A stretch of 64,000 nucleotides of DNA from Gammaproteobacteria bacterium (GTDB taxonomy: Bacteria > Pseudomonadota > Gammaproteobacteria > S012-40). The stretch lies in assembly GCA_029881255.1 (NCBI GenBank), contig JAOUMY010000003.1, forward strand, positions 182,732 through 246,731. Reading direction: 5' to 3'. Numbering within the stretch: position 1 is the first letter of the stretch; every line of letters starts with the position of its first letter. Below the pieces are notes generated by a model. The model was not told where the DNA came from. It saw nothing but the letters and a program-made list of their open reading frames with translations, and ran no database searches. Positions 26,234 through 35,622 of this stretch are shown here, one piece after another. Made by a program: the position numbers and the translations under genes.

Positions 26234-28573
26234 ATGCGCAATCCAACTAGTAACACGACCCGCCAATTTTTCTACCGACTAGGTTTTGCCCTCGTTTTAG
26301 CTGGCGTTAGCGGATGTGAAGTCGGAACAGAGTCCTTTGGGAAATTCCAAATTACCCCTTCCGAGACAATAAACAAGGATGCCACCAAACAAAACGAGTC
26401 CGACATACTTAATAATCGGGATTCGATTGACGCCAAAATTGAGGACGACAAAACAAACGAAACAGAGGCCAACTCTGGAAGCACCGATGTAGTTATTGAC
26501 GCCACAATTCCAGCCCCCCCAGAAACCGTTGCAGAGGAGCCTGAAATTATAAAAGTAGAGCCTGAGTCTCCTGATTTATCTGCCACCATGCCCATCGCGA
26601 AGGTGCGTATACAGAATCTGCGAAACAGCGCTCAAGCATCAATACCGATTACCTTTGGCCACATTTTCCATGAAGGGCAGGTTTCCGGAAATGCGCAATT
26701 ATCAGTGGTGTTAATAGGCGAGACAATTCAACAACTACAAAGTCAATTTGATAAAAAGGCCTTTCACACAGACACATCGTTACGACACGCAATTGTTACA
26801 TTCATGCTACCAAGTCTTGCACCTTCTGGCGAAGCAGTGCTTGAACTCAGAACGGCATTAGATGCTCCTCAGAGCACACCTATTTCGATCCAGGACATCC
26901 TCAATAGTCAGTTCGACGGTAAAGCCTCGGTAACTATCGACGGTATTGTTCATACTGCATCCGTTAAGGATGCTCTGCGAAACGGCCTGCAATCCACATG
27001 GATAAATGGCTCACTCGCGAGTGAGTGGATAAGCGCCACGCCACTAGTGACCGCAGAAGGAGTTGAACATCCTCACCTGACAGCGCGCTTTTATGTCCGC
27101 GCTTACACAGGACTTCAATCTATTCGCGTTGATTATGTAATTGAAAACAACTGGGCCTACGTGCCAGGACCGCAAAACTTTACCTATGATGTACAACTTG
27201 AACTCTGCGGAAAGCGTGTCTACGAAAAAACAGGACTTACTCACTATCATCATGCGCGTTGGCGGAAAACGTTGTGGTGCGGCGAAGAACCGGACGTTCA
27301 TGTGAAGCATGATGTGGACTATCTTATCGACTCAAAAGCGGTGCCCAATTATGACCGCAGCATTGTGATTCCCGAACAAGATCTTCAAGCGATGGATGAC
27401 GGTTGGAGTGGCGAAAAAATTGAACCCATGGGGATCGGTGTTGCGAACGCCTATATGCCAGCGACGGGGGCAAATCCAGCAATTGGGCCACTACCTCGAT
27501 GGAGCGTTCGATACCTGCTCAGCCAGGATTATCGAGCGAAGACAGTGATGTTAGGTACAGATTCTTTAGCCGGAAGTTGGTCAATACACTACAGAGACAA
27601 GAACACAAACCTTAGTGTATCGCTTGATGACTATCCCTATATGACACTTAAAGGCACATATGGCGATACCCGTAACCCTGTCACAGGAAAACATGAAGCA
27701 TTTCCCGCCTGCGCAGGCGAATGTGCAAGTTTATACACCCACGATGTTGCACACCATCCGTCACTGGGATATCTGCCATATATCGTAACCGGCGACTATT
27801 ATCTGCTAGAAGAACTCCAGTTCTGGTCCAACTATCTTTTATTTCAAAGCAACCCACATTTCAGAGAGTTTGGTTCGGGTCTTTTCAAACAGGAGCAAGT
27901 CAGAGGACAGGCATGGGCGCTTAGAACACTTGGACATGCAGCATATATCACCCCCGACGCCAACCCAATGAAAGAGTACTTCACGACAAAACTAACAAAC
28001 AACATAAACTGGTATAACAGCAACTACAGCCAAAATGATATTGCTAACCCATATGGCGTAATAACTAACGGCTATGCTCTTGTGTATAACGATGGTAAAG
28101 GAATTGCGCCATGGATGGACGACTTCTTCACCTGGAGCACTGGAAACCTTGTAGATCTAGGCTTTACCGACGCCTCTACACTCTTAAAATGGAAATCGCG
28201 CTTTCCTATTGGTCGTATGACAAACCCCGGCTATTGTTGGCTTTTCGCATCGAGCTATTCGTTGAACCTACGTGCAAGTCAGGACACGCCTATTTATTCC
28301 ACATGGCTTGAAATTTATACTACGCAATTTGCGCCCGAACTCACATCGAATGAATGTAACAGCCTGGCCATGGCCGAATACAGACAAATTGACCGCGGTG
28401 TGATGGAAGGCTACCCATATTCACCAACCGGATATCCGTCGAACCTGCAAATTGCCTTAGCTGCGGTCGACAATAGCGTCGATGGGGCCCAAAAGGCCTG
28501 GGATATTTTTCAAAATCGCACTGCCAAACCCGATTACTCCCGCTACCCAAACTTCGCGATTGTACCTCGATGA
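26234..28573 (+). CDS. Large lipoprotein resembling PcRGLX/YetA-type polysaccharide lyase
   Basis: 779 residues. The signal ends in LAGVSGC, a good lipobox at Cys28, followed by an acidic linker rich in Glu/Asp/Thr. From about residue 120 the sequence (IPITFGHIFHEGQV) resembles the N-terminal barrel of exo-rhamnogalacturonan lyase-like (PcRGLX/YetA) proteins, and the Trp/Tyr/His-rich C-terminal half (HHPSLGYLPYIVTGDYYLLE, RGQAWALRTLGHAAYI) fits an alpha/alpha-toroid. This assignment is from pattern only. If right, it would be an outer-membrane-anchored lyase for an acidic, rhamnose-containing glycan, in keeping with the nearby rfb genes. Confidence 0.5.
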   Translation: MRNPTSNTTRQFFYRLGFALVLAGVSGCEVGTESFGKFQITPSETINKDATKQNESDILNNRDSIDAKIEDDKTNETEANSGSTDVVIDATIPAPPETVAEEPEIIKVEPESPDLSATMPIAKVRIQNLRNSAQASIPITFGHIFHEGQVSGNAQLSVVLIGETIQQLQSQFDKKAFHTDTSLRHAIVTFMLPSLAPSGEAVLELRTALDAPQSTPISIQDILNSQFDGKASVTIDGIVHTASVKDALRNGLQSTWINGSLASEWISATPLVTAEGVEHPHLTARFYVRAYTGLQSIRVDYVIENNWAYVPGPQNFTYDVQLELCGKRVYEKTGLTHYHHARWRKTLWCGEEPDVHVKHDVDYLIDSKAVPNYDRSIVIPEQDLQAMDDGWSGEKIEPMGIGVANAYMPATGANPAIGPLPRWSVRYLLSQDYRAKTVMLGTDSLAGSWSIHYRDKNTNLSVSLDDYPYMTLKGTYGDTRNPVTGKHEAFPACAGECASLYTHDVAHHPSLGYLPYIVTGDYYLLEELQFWSNYLLFQSNPHFREFGSGLFKQEQVRGQAWALRTLGHAAYITPDANPMKEYFTTKLTNNINWYNSNYSQNDIANPYGVITNGYALVYNDGKGIAPWMDDFFTWSTGNLVDLGFTDASTLLKWKSRFPIGRMTNPGYCWLFASSYSLNLRASQDTPIYSTWLEIYTTQFAPELTSNECNSLAMAEYRQIDRGVMEGYPYSPTGYPSNLQIALAAVDNSVDGAQKAWDIFQNRTAKPDYSRYPNFAIVPR

Positions 28574-28590
28574 AAGATTTTGGAGACACC

Positions 28591-29781
28591 ATGAAAACCA
28601 CATACGCATCAAGCTACTCGAGATACTTCAAGATGGTATTGTTTACGCCATTCTTTTTATCTTGGAACACGGGAGTTCTAGGGGGACCACTGGAAGATCT
28701 AGCTCCACTCCATTGGTACCAAATCGAAAACAGCAAACTTTCAGATATCGCACCGAACCCGCTTCCTGAAAATAATAGCGGTCACAAGGCGGTCATCTCC
28801 GCTTGGAACGGGGCTGTTTACGATACGAGTAGAGATAAATTGATCGTTTGGGGTGGAGGACATGCTGACTATTCAGGAAACGAAATATATGCATTCGACC
28901 TTGCCTCACTGACATGGGAACGACTTACCGAGCCGTCATCCCTCGTAAACTGGACGGAAGGAGATAAAAAGTATCAGGATGGAGCTCCGGTTTCACGACA
29001 TACATATGGATATATCGACTATATACCTCCTCCATTTGACCGGCTATTCGTCGCCGGAGGTGGTGGACTCTGGAAAACTGGTAAAAGTGACACCAATACC
29101 TTTTTCTATCATTTCGCTACCGCTACTTGGCAGTACCTTCAGGCTTCGGTCCCATTTAACAATGGGAGTATTGGAGCATTAAGTGTTTATGATCCGCTTA
29201 CTCGCAAAATATGGGTACATAATGCTGGCGCAGGATCATTTCTAAGCTCGTACAATCCTGTAAATGACACCTGGCAAACTCACGGAAACATGCATACCGA
29301 ACCTGACGGCTGGATTCCGTATACGCTTTCCGCCGCGATAGACCCAATTCGCCGAAAACTCGTCGCGATTGGGAATAATCAGGTTTATATTTGGAGTTTG
29401 AGCAACAACCAGACTATTGCAAATACCAAGCTTGCCACATCTGGTGATACCGAAATACTCGGCAAACCCAGCCCAGGGTTTCAATACGATCCAGCATCAG
29501 ATAGCTTTGTCGCATGGGCAGGCGGTTCGGACGTCTATCAACTTAAACTGGGTACGGGAAAATGGGAACGCATTCCAGCAGCCATTACAAATACCGTTAC
29601 CCCACCTCCCCAAACTGAGCAAGGTACCTTTGGTCGGTTCAGATATATTCCATCGAAAAATGTTTTCGTCGTAGTTACCAGCACCCTAGACAACGTATTC
29701 ATTTATAAACTGGGACCAAAACCGATTGCAAGCACACCAATCAAGCCCAATGCAGCCTCGGTGAACACGAAACCATTGTAA
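28591..29781 (+). CDS. Secreted kelch-type beta-propeller protein
   Basis: 396 residues from the ATG at 28591, which has GGAG five bases upstream; an ATG at 28570 overlapping the previous stop is less likely. A signal peptide (KMVLFTPFFLSWNTGVLGG) is followed by about six kelch-like blades, each with a hydrophobic strand, Gly pair and later Trp: DKLIVWGGGHADYSG, RLFVAGGGGLWKTG, RKIWVHNAGAG, RKLVAIGNNQVYIW, SFVAWAGGSDVYQL and NVFVVVTSTLDNVFI. No copper-site pattern of galactose oxidase is evident, so glycan binding is more likely than oxidation. It ends the module begun at 25039. Confidence 0.7.
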   Translation: MKTTYASSYSRYFKMVLFTPFFLSWNTGVLGGPLEDLAPLHWYQIENSKLSDIAPNPLPENNSGHKAVISAWNGAVYDTSRDKLIVWGGGHADYSGNEIYAFDLASLTWERLTEPSSLVNWTEGDKKYQDGAPVSRHTYGYIDYIPPPFDRLFVAGGGGLWKTGKSDTNTFFYHFATATWQYLQASVPFNNGSIGALSVYDPLTRKIWVHNAGAGSFLSSYNPVNDTWQTHGNMHTEPDGWIPYTLSAAIDPIRRKLVAIGNNQVYIWSLSNNQTIANTKLATSGDTEILGKPSPGFQYDPASDSFVAWAGGSDVYQLKLGTGKWERIPAAITNTVTPPPQTEQGTFGRFRYIPSKNVFVVVTSTLDNVFIYKLGPKPIASTPIKPNAASVNTKPL

Positions 29782-30004
29782 GAAAGAGATGGTTAGTATA
29801 ATTTTCCGCCACGGAATGTAGTATCATTCGGACGAACAGCACCATACGGAATTGCTCTTCCCTAGGGTTTTAGGCACAATTCACCTCGAAATGCTTTGCC
29901 TGCTCACCCTCAACTTAATGCTTCTGTATTTTCAGTCACTTGAAAATGCTTAGCTATTTTTTAAAATATTCGAAATTATTGCGACATAGACAGAATTACA
30001 ATAA

Positions 30005-31210
30005 ATGAACTATCCATTACCTGGCATCCCAATCAAACCTACAATTGATGAGTCTACGTTGTTCAAACTCGCAAAAAGGCGCCCATTTCCATCAATATTA
30101 GACAATAGTGATATTCGTTTTGTGACCAGTGGTCGGGTCGCCATCACCATAGCATTACAGGAGATGAATATAGGTCCAGGGTGTGAAGTGCTTATTCCCG
30201 CATACCACTGCTCTTCGATGGTTGAACCCGTGCTCTTCGTAGGAGCTAAACCGGTTTTTTATAAGATCACTCAAGACACCTCTGTCGATTTCGACGACAT
30301 TAAGCTCAAGTTGACTAGCAATAGTAAACTTCTTATGGCGACACACTATTTTGGTTTTCATCAGCCCATTGGCCGTATACGTGAGTTTTGCGAAGAAAAT
30401 AATCTGCTTCTTCTCGAAGATTGCGCACACGCGTTTATGGGTAAAATCAACAACCGTCCCATTGGAAGTTTTGGAGACGCCGCGATTGGGAGCGCAATGA
30501 AATTTTTTCCTGTATTTGATGGGGGCTGTCTGATATCAAGATACTCTATTGAGAAAAGACATCCTCTCACTAGTGCAGGAAAAGGGTTCCAGTTCAAAGC
30601 CAAAGTTAACCCTCTCGAGTATTCGCTACACTACAAAAGACTACCGTTTCTCAAATACTTTTTTTCTCCAATTTTTTCCATAAAAGATGCTGTTTGGAAA
30701 CTATTAAAATCCCTAAAAAGAAAAACCAGCTCCATTGGGCCAAGCTCCTCGGAAGGTGGCTATAGCATTGATCCTAATTGGCTCGACAAAGAAATTTCCA
30801 ACTTTTCATTGTTCGTAATCAAGAATAGTAACTTGGCTGGCATAACTCAAAAAAGACTGGACAATTACCACTACTTTCGGACGAGAATAGAAAATAATTC
30901 CTTAGTTTCCCCACTCTTTGATAGCGTGCCGAACAACACAGTACCGTATGTATTTCCTGCCGTTGTTCAACACCCCGATAAGCTTTTTCCAGTATTGAAA
31001 AGCAAAGGGGTACCCATTGTTCGCTTTGGTGAGTTCTTATGGGAAGGAGTAGACGCCGACGTCTGCAAATATAGTGTCGAATATTCCAAAAGTGTTTTTC
31101 AATTTCCAATTCACCAATCCTTAACCACAAAAGATATAGACTGGATGGCAGACATAATAAACAAAGAGTCAGAAAATTACCTCTCCACCGAAAAGGTGGC
31201 CGCCAAATGA
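30005..31210 (+). CDS. DegT/DnrJ/EryC1/StrS-family aminotransferase
   Basis: 401-residue PLP enzyme of the sugar-aminotransferase superfamily. VLIPAYHCSSMVEPVLFVGA near residue 64 is the cofactor-stacking region, LLLLEDCAHAFMG near 136 has the conserved Asp, and IGSAMKFFPVFDGGCL near 160 carries the Schiff-base lysine. Members build amino sugars on nucleotide-activated sugars. Its stop overlaps the next start (ATGA), and it begins a plus-strand unit of four glycan genes. The 220 bases upstream hold no gene. Confidence 0.8.
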   Translation: MNYPLPGIPIKPTIDESTLFKLAKRRPFPSILDNSDIRFVTSGRVAITIALQEMNIGPGCEVLIPAYHCSSMVEPVLFVGAKPVFYKITQDTSVDFDDIKLKLTSNSKLLMATHYFGFHQPIGRIREFCEENNLLLLEDCAHAFMGKINNRPIGSFGDAAIGSAMKFFPVFDGGCLISRYSIEKRHPLTSAGKGFQFKAKVNPLEYSLHYKRLPFLKYFFSPIFSIKDAVWKLLKSLKRKTSSIGPSSSEGGYSIDPNWLDKEISNFSLFVIKNSNLAGITQKRLDNYHYFRTRIENNSLVSPLFDSVPNNTVPYVFPAVVQHPDKLFPVLKSKGVPIVRFGEFLWEGVDADVCKYSVEYSKSVFQFPIHQSLTTKDIDWMADIINKESENYLSTEKVAAK

Positions 31211-32211
31211 AATGGAAGCTAGTTGCGATTGATCAATTTTCGGGTTTCCAGTCTGAGTGGGATACCCTCAATCGGGAATTTCCCAATTCTATTCTTCTTG
31301 ACTATAGATTTATCAGTGCGTCAGTACGTAATTTCGATTTTGATAACGCGCACCTGGCAATTTGTGAAGACCAAGGTAAAGTCATTGCTGTTACTATCGT
31401 TAGCAAAGTAGCCTTCGGTCGTTGGTCAACAATTCAACCATCTCAGTGTCCTGTTGCCCCATGGATTCACAACGACGACTACTCGCTAGAAGACCTGCTC
31501 GGATCGCTTATTAAATGTTTGCCCGATTTCATAGTTCTAAATTTCGGGCTTACGCAACAAGATCCATTTTTGACTAGAAAACCCATCGACAGCGGTAAAA
31601 TCTCTACGCTCGACTATATACAAACTGCCCGTGTTACTACTGAAAATCTGGATTTTGACCAATACTGGGCTCAACGAGGAAGAAATTTAAGACAAAACAT
31701 AAACAAACAGCGCAATCGACTAAATCGCGAAAACGTATCTCTTAACGTTTCAGCCTACAATACACCTGAACAGATGGAACAATGCGTAGACGACTATGGC
31801 AAACTTGAGTCTTCCGGATGGAAGGCCGAAATGGGAACAGCTATAAGTGTCGATAATTCTCAAGGTAGATTTTACATTGATATTTTGACGCGTCTGGCGG
31901 AAACGGGAAACGCGAGAGTCTACCAATTACACTACAATGACAAACTAGTCGCCACTGACCTATGTGTTTCCGATAGCAAACAGATCATTATTCTTAAAAC
32001 AACCTACGATGAATCTGAAAGCTCATCGTCGCCTGCCCTGTTGATGAGACGACACTATTTTGAAGATATATTCAATACTTCCGAGTTTCAAAGAATAGAA
32101 TTCTACGGCAAAGTTATGGAATGGCACAAGAAATGGACTACTGACATTCGGCAAATGTACCACGTGAATTATTTTCCTCACGCATTTGTCAAACTCCTGA
32201 AAGGGAAATAA
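31207..32211 (+). CDS. GNAT/FemAB-like N-acyltransferase
   Basis: 334 residues in the BioF2-like/FemAB acyltransferase pattern. A central basic stretch (RGRNLRQNINKQRNRLNRE near residue 157) and the later NARVYQLHYNDKLVATDLCV followed by ESSSSPALLMRRHYFEDIF are typical of this family. Together with the aminotransferase just upstream it could acylate an amino sugar. A second FemAB-like protein lies at 53380 in the XrtA core, so the locus has two. Confidence 0.68.
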   Translation: MKWKLVAIDQFSGFQSEWDTLNREFPNSILLDYRFISASVRNFDFDNAHLAICEDQGKVIAVTIVSKVAFGRWSTIQPSQCPVAPWIHNDDYSLEDLLGSLIKCLPDFIVLNFGLTQQDPFLTRKPIDSGKISTLDYIQTARVTTENLDFDQYWAQRGRNLRQNINKQRNRLNRENVSLNVSAYNTPEQMEQCVDDYGKLESSGWKAEMGTAISVDNSQGRFYIDILTRLAETGNARVYQLHYNDKLVATDLCVSDSKQIIILKTTYDESESSSSPALLMRRHYFEDIFNTSEFQRIEFYGKVMEWHKKWTTDIRQMYHVNYFPHAFVKLLKGK

Positions 32212-32301
32212 GCGGCAAGAATTTAGCGCCAAAGTATCTTTGTACTTTCGCCAATATTCATTTTTTCATTTAATTTAAATATATTTCTGGGTACATTTTT
32301 T

Positions 32302-33291
32302 ATGGAAACTCTTTTAATCAGTGGCGGCCTACTAAGACCCAATGGATTTGAACTCGGTGAGGGAAAGTACTATGGGTGTGCCAAGCTACTATCACTAGAC
32401 ACCTCTACCGGACAGGTTGAAACTTTACTCTCGATCGACAGAGGCAATGATAATTTTCCTTCTGAATACCCTAACCTGGAATTCACTGCAATGGCGGTAG
32501 ACGGAAACGTGCTTTGGATTCCAACCGACACAGAAATACGCCAATATAGCTATCCCGATCTCGAACTACTTAAAACATACTCGCATAAGTGCTTCCACAA
32601 CATACACTCCGTGGCAGTTAGAGAAAATAGACTTTTCGTGACCTCAACCGGCCTCGACATGGTTGTAGTTCTGGATAAGGATACAGGAGAAATCGTCGAC
32701 CAAATCAATGCCGAAGGGAAAGAAACCTGGCATCGGTTCTCACCCGAGATCGATTATCGCAAGCTACACTCTACACGTCCACACGACTGCCACCCTAATT
32801 ACGTATTTTGGATAGAAAACCAACCCTGGGTCACTCGGTGCACACAAGAGGATGCGGTGAATCTACACGACAATTCTCAGCGCATAGATATTAGCGGCCC
32901 AAACAAAAGCATCAGTGTACATGATGGAATTGTCGCAGGAGACTTCGTCTATTTCACAAGCGTAGATGCCTACATAATCGTTGCCGATATACGCACTCTA
33001 GAAATTGTAGAAACCATCAATCTAAATAGCGTGAGAGGATATGGTCAAGTTAGAGGTTGGTGCAGAGGGCTATTCGTTAAAAATGACATACTCTATCTTG
33101 GATTTTCTCTTTTAAGAAAGACCCGCCATCTAGACAAGATCAAATGGCTCAAACCACTACTCAGGAATAGAGAAGTAAGCGAAACCTGCTCCGTTTTGGC
33201 GTTCGATATTAGTAGCAGAACGATCGTTGGCGACTATCCAATAAAGGATACAGATATAAGCGCCATATATTCAATTACCCATAAGCCTTAG
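32302..33291 (+). CDS. Probable beta-propeller protein of unknown function
   Basis: 329 residues; I do not recognise the family with certainty. No signal peptide. Repeated units with a strand-turn-Asp-x-x-T-G pattern (LLSLDTSTGQVETLLS, VVVLDKDTGEIVDQI, IIVADIRTLEIVETI) indicate a beta-propeller. Conserved-looking His residues cluster at HNIHSVAV and RPHDCHPNYVFW, which may form a metal or ligand site. It lies between an N-acyltransferase and a flippase gene, so a sugar-modifying or sensing role is possible but not shown. Confidence 0.5.
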   Translation: METLLISGGLLRPNGFELGEGKYYGCAKLLSLDTSTGQVETLLSIDRGNDNFPSEYPNLEFTAMAVDGNVLWIPTDTEIRQYSYPDLELLKTYSHKCFHNIHSVAVRENRLFVTSTGLDMVVVLDKDTGEIVDQINAEGKETWHRFSPEIDYRKLHSTRPHDCHPNYVFWIENQPWVTRCTQEDAVNLHDNSQRIDISGPNKSISVHDGIVAGDFVYFTSVDAYIIVADIRTLEIVETINLNSVRGYGQVRGWCRGLFVKNDILYLGFSLLRKTRHLDKIKWLKPLLRNREVSETCSVLAFDISSRTIVGDYPIKDTDISAIYSITHKP

Positions 33292-33333
33292 ACTGTCAGA
33301 TAAACATCGCCGCAGCGCCAAGGAACGCAGCAA

Positions 33334-34791
33334 TTGAACACAATTAGGACAAAAATTACCAGCGGAATTTTCTGGTCAATTTTAATGCGATGGAGTGTTA
33401 AATTCATCGGATTAATCAGTACTATAATTCTCGCCAGGATACTTACGCCTGATGATTTCGGCCTGGTAGCAATGGCCACATTAGTCATAGCCCTTATTGA
33501 AGAATTTTCCACGATAAACGTATCTCTATTACTTATACGTGCATCTGGCAACGATATAGAACAAAGCAATACTGCCTGGACAATTGGCATTGTCCAGAGC
33601 TTTCTACTTGCCGCACTATTAGTCGTTTTTGCACCCTTCGCAGCGGACTATTTTAATGATCCAAGGGTAACTTTGGTTATCTACATTCTTGCCTTTATTA
33701 AAATTGCTGCAGGTTTTCAAAATATTGGCATGGTACTGGCCAGGAAGGAACTAAACTTTTCACTCGATTTTAAATTTATTGTATATCGACGCGTAAGTAT
33801 TTTTCTTGCGGTAGTTTCGCTCGCACTGATTTATCAAAATTACTGGGCTATTGTGTTTGGCACCCTAATAGGAGAAGTTGTTAGCGTGTGGCTAAGTTAC
33901 AAATTTCACCCATACCGGCCATCGGTGAGTTTTACTTTTGCCAAGGAATATATTCGTTTTGCAATACCGATGATTCCGCTTTCCATTGCACGCCTACTCA
34001 ACAACAAATTCGATGTAATAGTGGTGGGTGGAAACACTGGAACTTCACAAATGGGTATATACAACGTTGCCAACGAACTTGGCTCTGTATTTACTAAAGA
34101 AGTCATTTTGCCAACGGCAAGAGGTCTTTTTCCCAACTTCACGAGACTTGCTGAAGATCGAGCCCAATTTGTTAGAGTTTATCTGAATATTTTGTCAGCC
34201 ACTTTTGTATTTTCAGCTCCTGTGGTCGCCGGCATGTGGCTGGTTGCCGATAATTTTGTCTACGTCGTATTGGGGCAGCAATGGATGGAGACAACTGAAT
34301 TTCTAAAACTACTAATTCTGTATGGTGCAGTCTCGAGTGTTATAACGATAATGGCGGAGCACCCATTGATTGCCTTAAAAATGGAATACAAGGCCAATTC
34401 AATTATGTGGTTACGAGTCTCTGTTCTAATTATTTGCGTTATCTACGGTTTCAAAGTCATGGGAATATATGGTGCAGCGCTTGGCATGGCTTGTTCGTCT
34501 TTGATTAATTTGCCACTAGTCATATTTCTTATTTCGAGACTGCTGAATATCAAAGTTCTTGAATTCATAAAAGCATCCGTGAGCCCCATATTATCCGCTG
34601 GCTTTATGTTTGCTATTGTTTCCTTTCTTGTCCAACCACATTTAAGCACAGGAAACCACTATTTTGACCTAGCGGTATCGACTTGTAGCGGTGGAGTACT
34701 TTATCTATGCGCCTTGATTCTTCTGTGGCATATAAGAGGAAAACCGGACAGTATCGAAAAGATACTTGTGAATAAAATAAAACGAAGATAA
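33334..34791 (+). CDS. wzx: Wzx-type polysaccharide flippase
   Basis: 485-residue integral membrane protein with about 12-14 hydrophobic segments. The N-terminal IILARILTPDDFGLVAMATL near residue 34 is typical of MOP-superfamily O-unit exporters, which flip undecaprenyl-linked oligosaccharides to the periplasm. The start is TTG at 33334 with AAGGAA eight bases upstream. This is the only flippase in the window, so it is probably the one that serves the exopolysaccharide. It faces the TPR gene across 36 bases. Confidence 0.85.
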   Translation: MNTIRTKITSGIFWSILMRWSVKFIGLISTIILARILTPDDFGLVAMATLVIALIEEFSTINVSLLLIRASGNDIEQSNTAWTIGIVQSFLLAALLVVFAPFAADYFNDPRVTLVIYILAFIKIAAGFQNIGMVLARKELNFSLDFKFIVYRRVSIFLAVVSLALIYQNYWAIVFGTLIGEVVSVWLSYKFHPYRPSVSFTFAKEYIRFAIPMIPLSIARLLNNKFDVIVVGGNTGTSQMGIYNVANELGSVFTKEVILPTARGLFPNFTRLAEDRAQFVRVYLNILSATFVFSAPVVAGMWLVADNFVYVVLGQQWMETTEFLKLLILYGAVSSVITIMAEHPLIALKMEYKANSIMWLRVSVLIICVIYGFKVMGIYGAALGMACSSLINLPLVIFLISRLLNIKVLEFIKASVSPILSAGFMFAIVSFLVQPHLSTGNHYFDLAVSTCSGGVLYLCALILLWHIRGKPDSIEKILVNKIKRR

Positions 34792-34827
34792 TACTTAAAA
34801 CACGGGAAAAGGATATTCGTCTATAGA

Positions 34828-35556
34828 CTACTTCCCCTTGTCCTTCTTTTCAGCAAGCTTGTTCCGCAATCCCTGCAATGGATAACCCAAAGAATATGCA
34901 CGCTCAGCATATTCCTCTGCGATAGAGACTTCCCCCTTATCAACATAATAAAGACCAAGAAAATATGCTATTTCAGATGACTTTTTTTGCATGGCCTCAT
35001 CTCCCTTTAGCAAGATGTCTAGCGCAAATTTATCTTTACCGCCATTTTTGTAATAAAGATATGCCTGTAGATACCCTACAGAATTTCTTGGTTGCAACTG
35101 AATTGCTTTTTCGAAAATTTTCTCTGCTTCAGAATCTCTGCCAACTTTTGCCAACGCCGTGGCATAGGTTGCGGCGATCTCAGAGGCCCATTCTGCGCCA
35201 TCTTTCATACCACCGTAACTAAACCCCGTTTCATTAACTGCCCTTTCAAGAAATTTCTTTCTTTTTTGGGCATCTAATTCAAGACTCGCTCGCGTCAGCA
35301 GCACCTTGCCTGCGCAATAGTGCCAAGCACCACCATTCCGTTCTCCAAATACACGCCAACGTTCGATGTCTGCCGCCGAATAGTTCCTGGCATAACCCTG
35401 CATTTTTCCTATCTGGGTGAATGCGTACATGCCTTGACACTCAACTGACCATGATGAATATTCAGCTTCAGTAACGATGAAATTGTAGGCATGCGCAACA
35501 TTAATGGGAAGCAGCACAAAAACCATTAACATTGGTAGGAAACCTAATTTTCTCAT
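34828..35556 (-). CDS. Exported TPR-repeat protein
   Basis: About 242 residues from the ATG at 35556, chosen for GAGG six bases upstream; a TTG four codons earlier is unneeded. The signal peptide (LGFLPMLMVFVLLPINVAHA) is clear. Mature residues include one Cys pair (VECQGM, WHYCAG) and at least three TPR-like units (ATYATALAKVGRDSEAEKIF, IAYFLGLYYVDKGEVSIAEE). Function unknown; likely periplasmic scaffold. It is the last gene of the long minus-strand glycan unit. Confidence 0.68.
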   Translation of the reverse strand: MRKLGFLPMLMVFVLLPINVAHAYNFIVTEAEYSSWSVECQGMYAFTQIGKMQGYARNYSAADIERWRVFGERNGGAWHYCAGKVLLTRASLELDAQKRKKFLERAVNETGFSYGGMKDGAEWASEIAATYATALAKVGRDSEAEKIFEKAIQLQPRNSVGYLQAYLYYKNGGKDKFALDILLKGDEAMQKKSSEIAYFLGLYYVDKGEVSIAEEYAERAYSLGYPLQGLRNKLAEKKDKGK

Positions 35557-35622
35557 CACAATCCTCAATTGTTTCTAATCACACAGCAAACTTGCGTTAA
35601 ATCGTCAACAATATAACCTCGC

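Noticed and set aside
34819-34829. GTCTATAGAC palindrome between the flippase and TPR genes as a terminator
   Set aside because: The stem is short, A/T-rich and lacks a T-tract.
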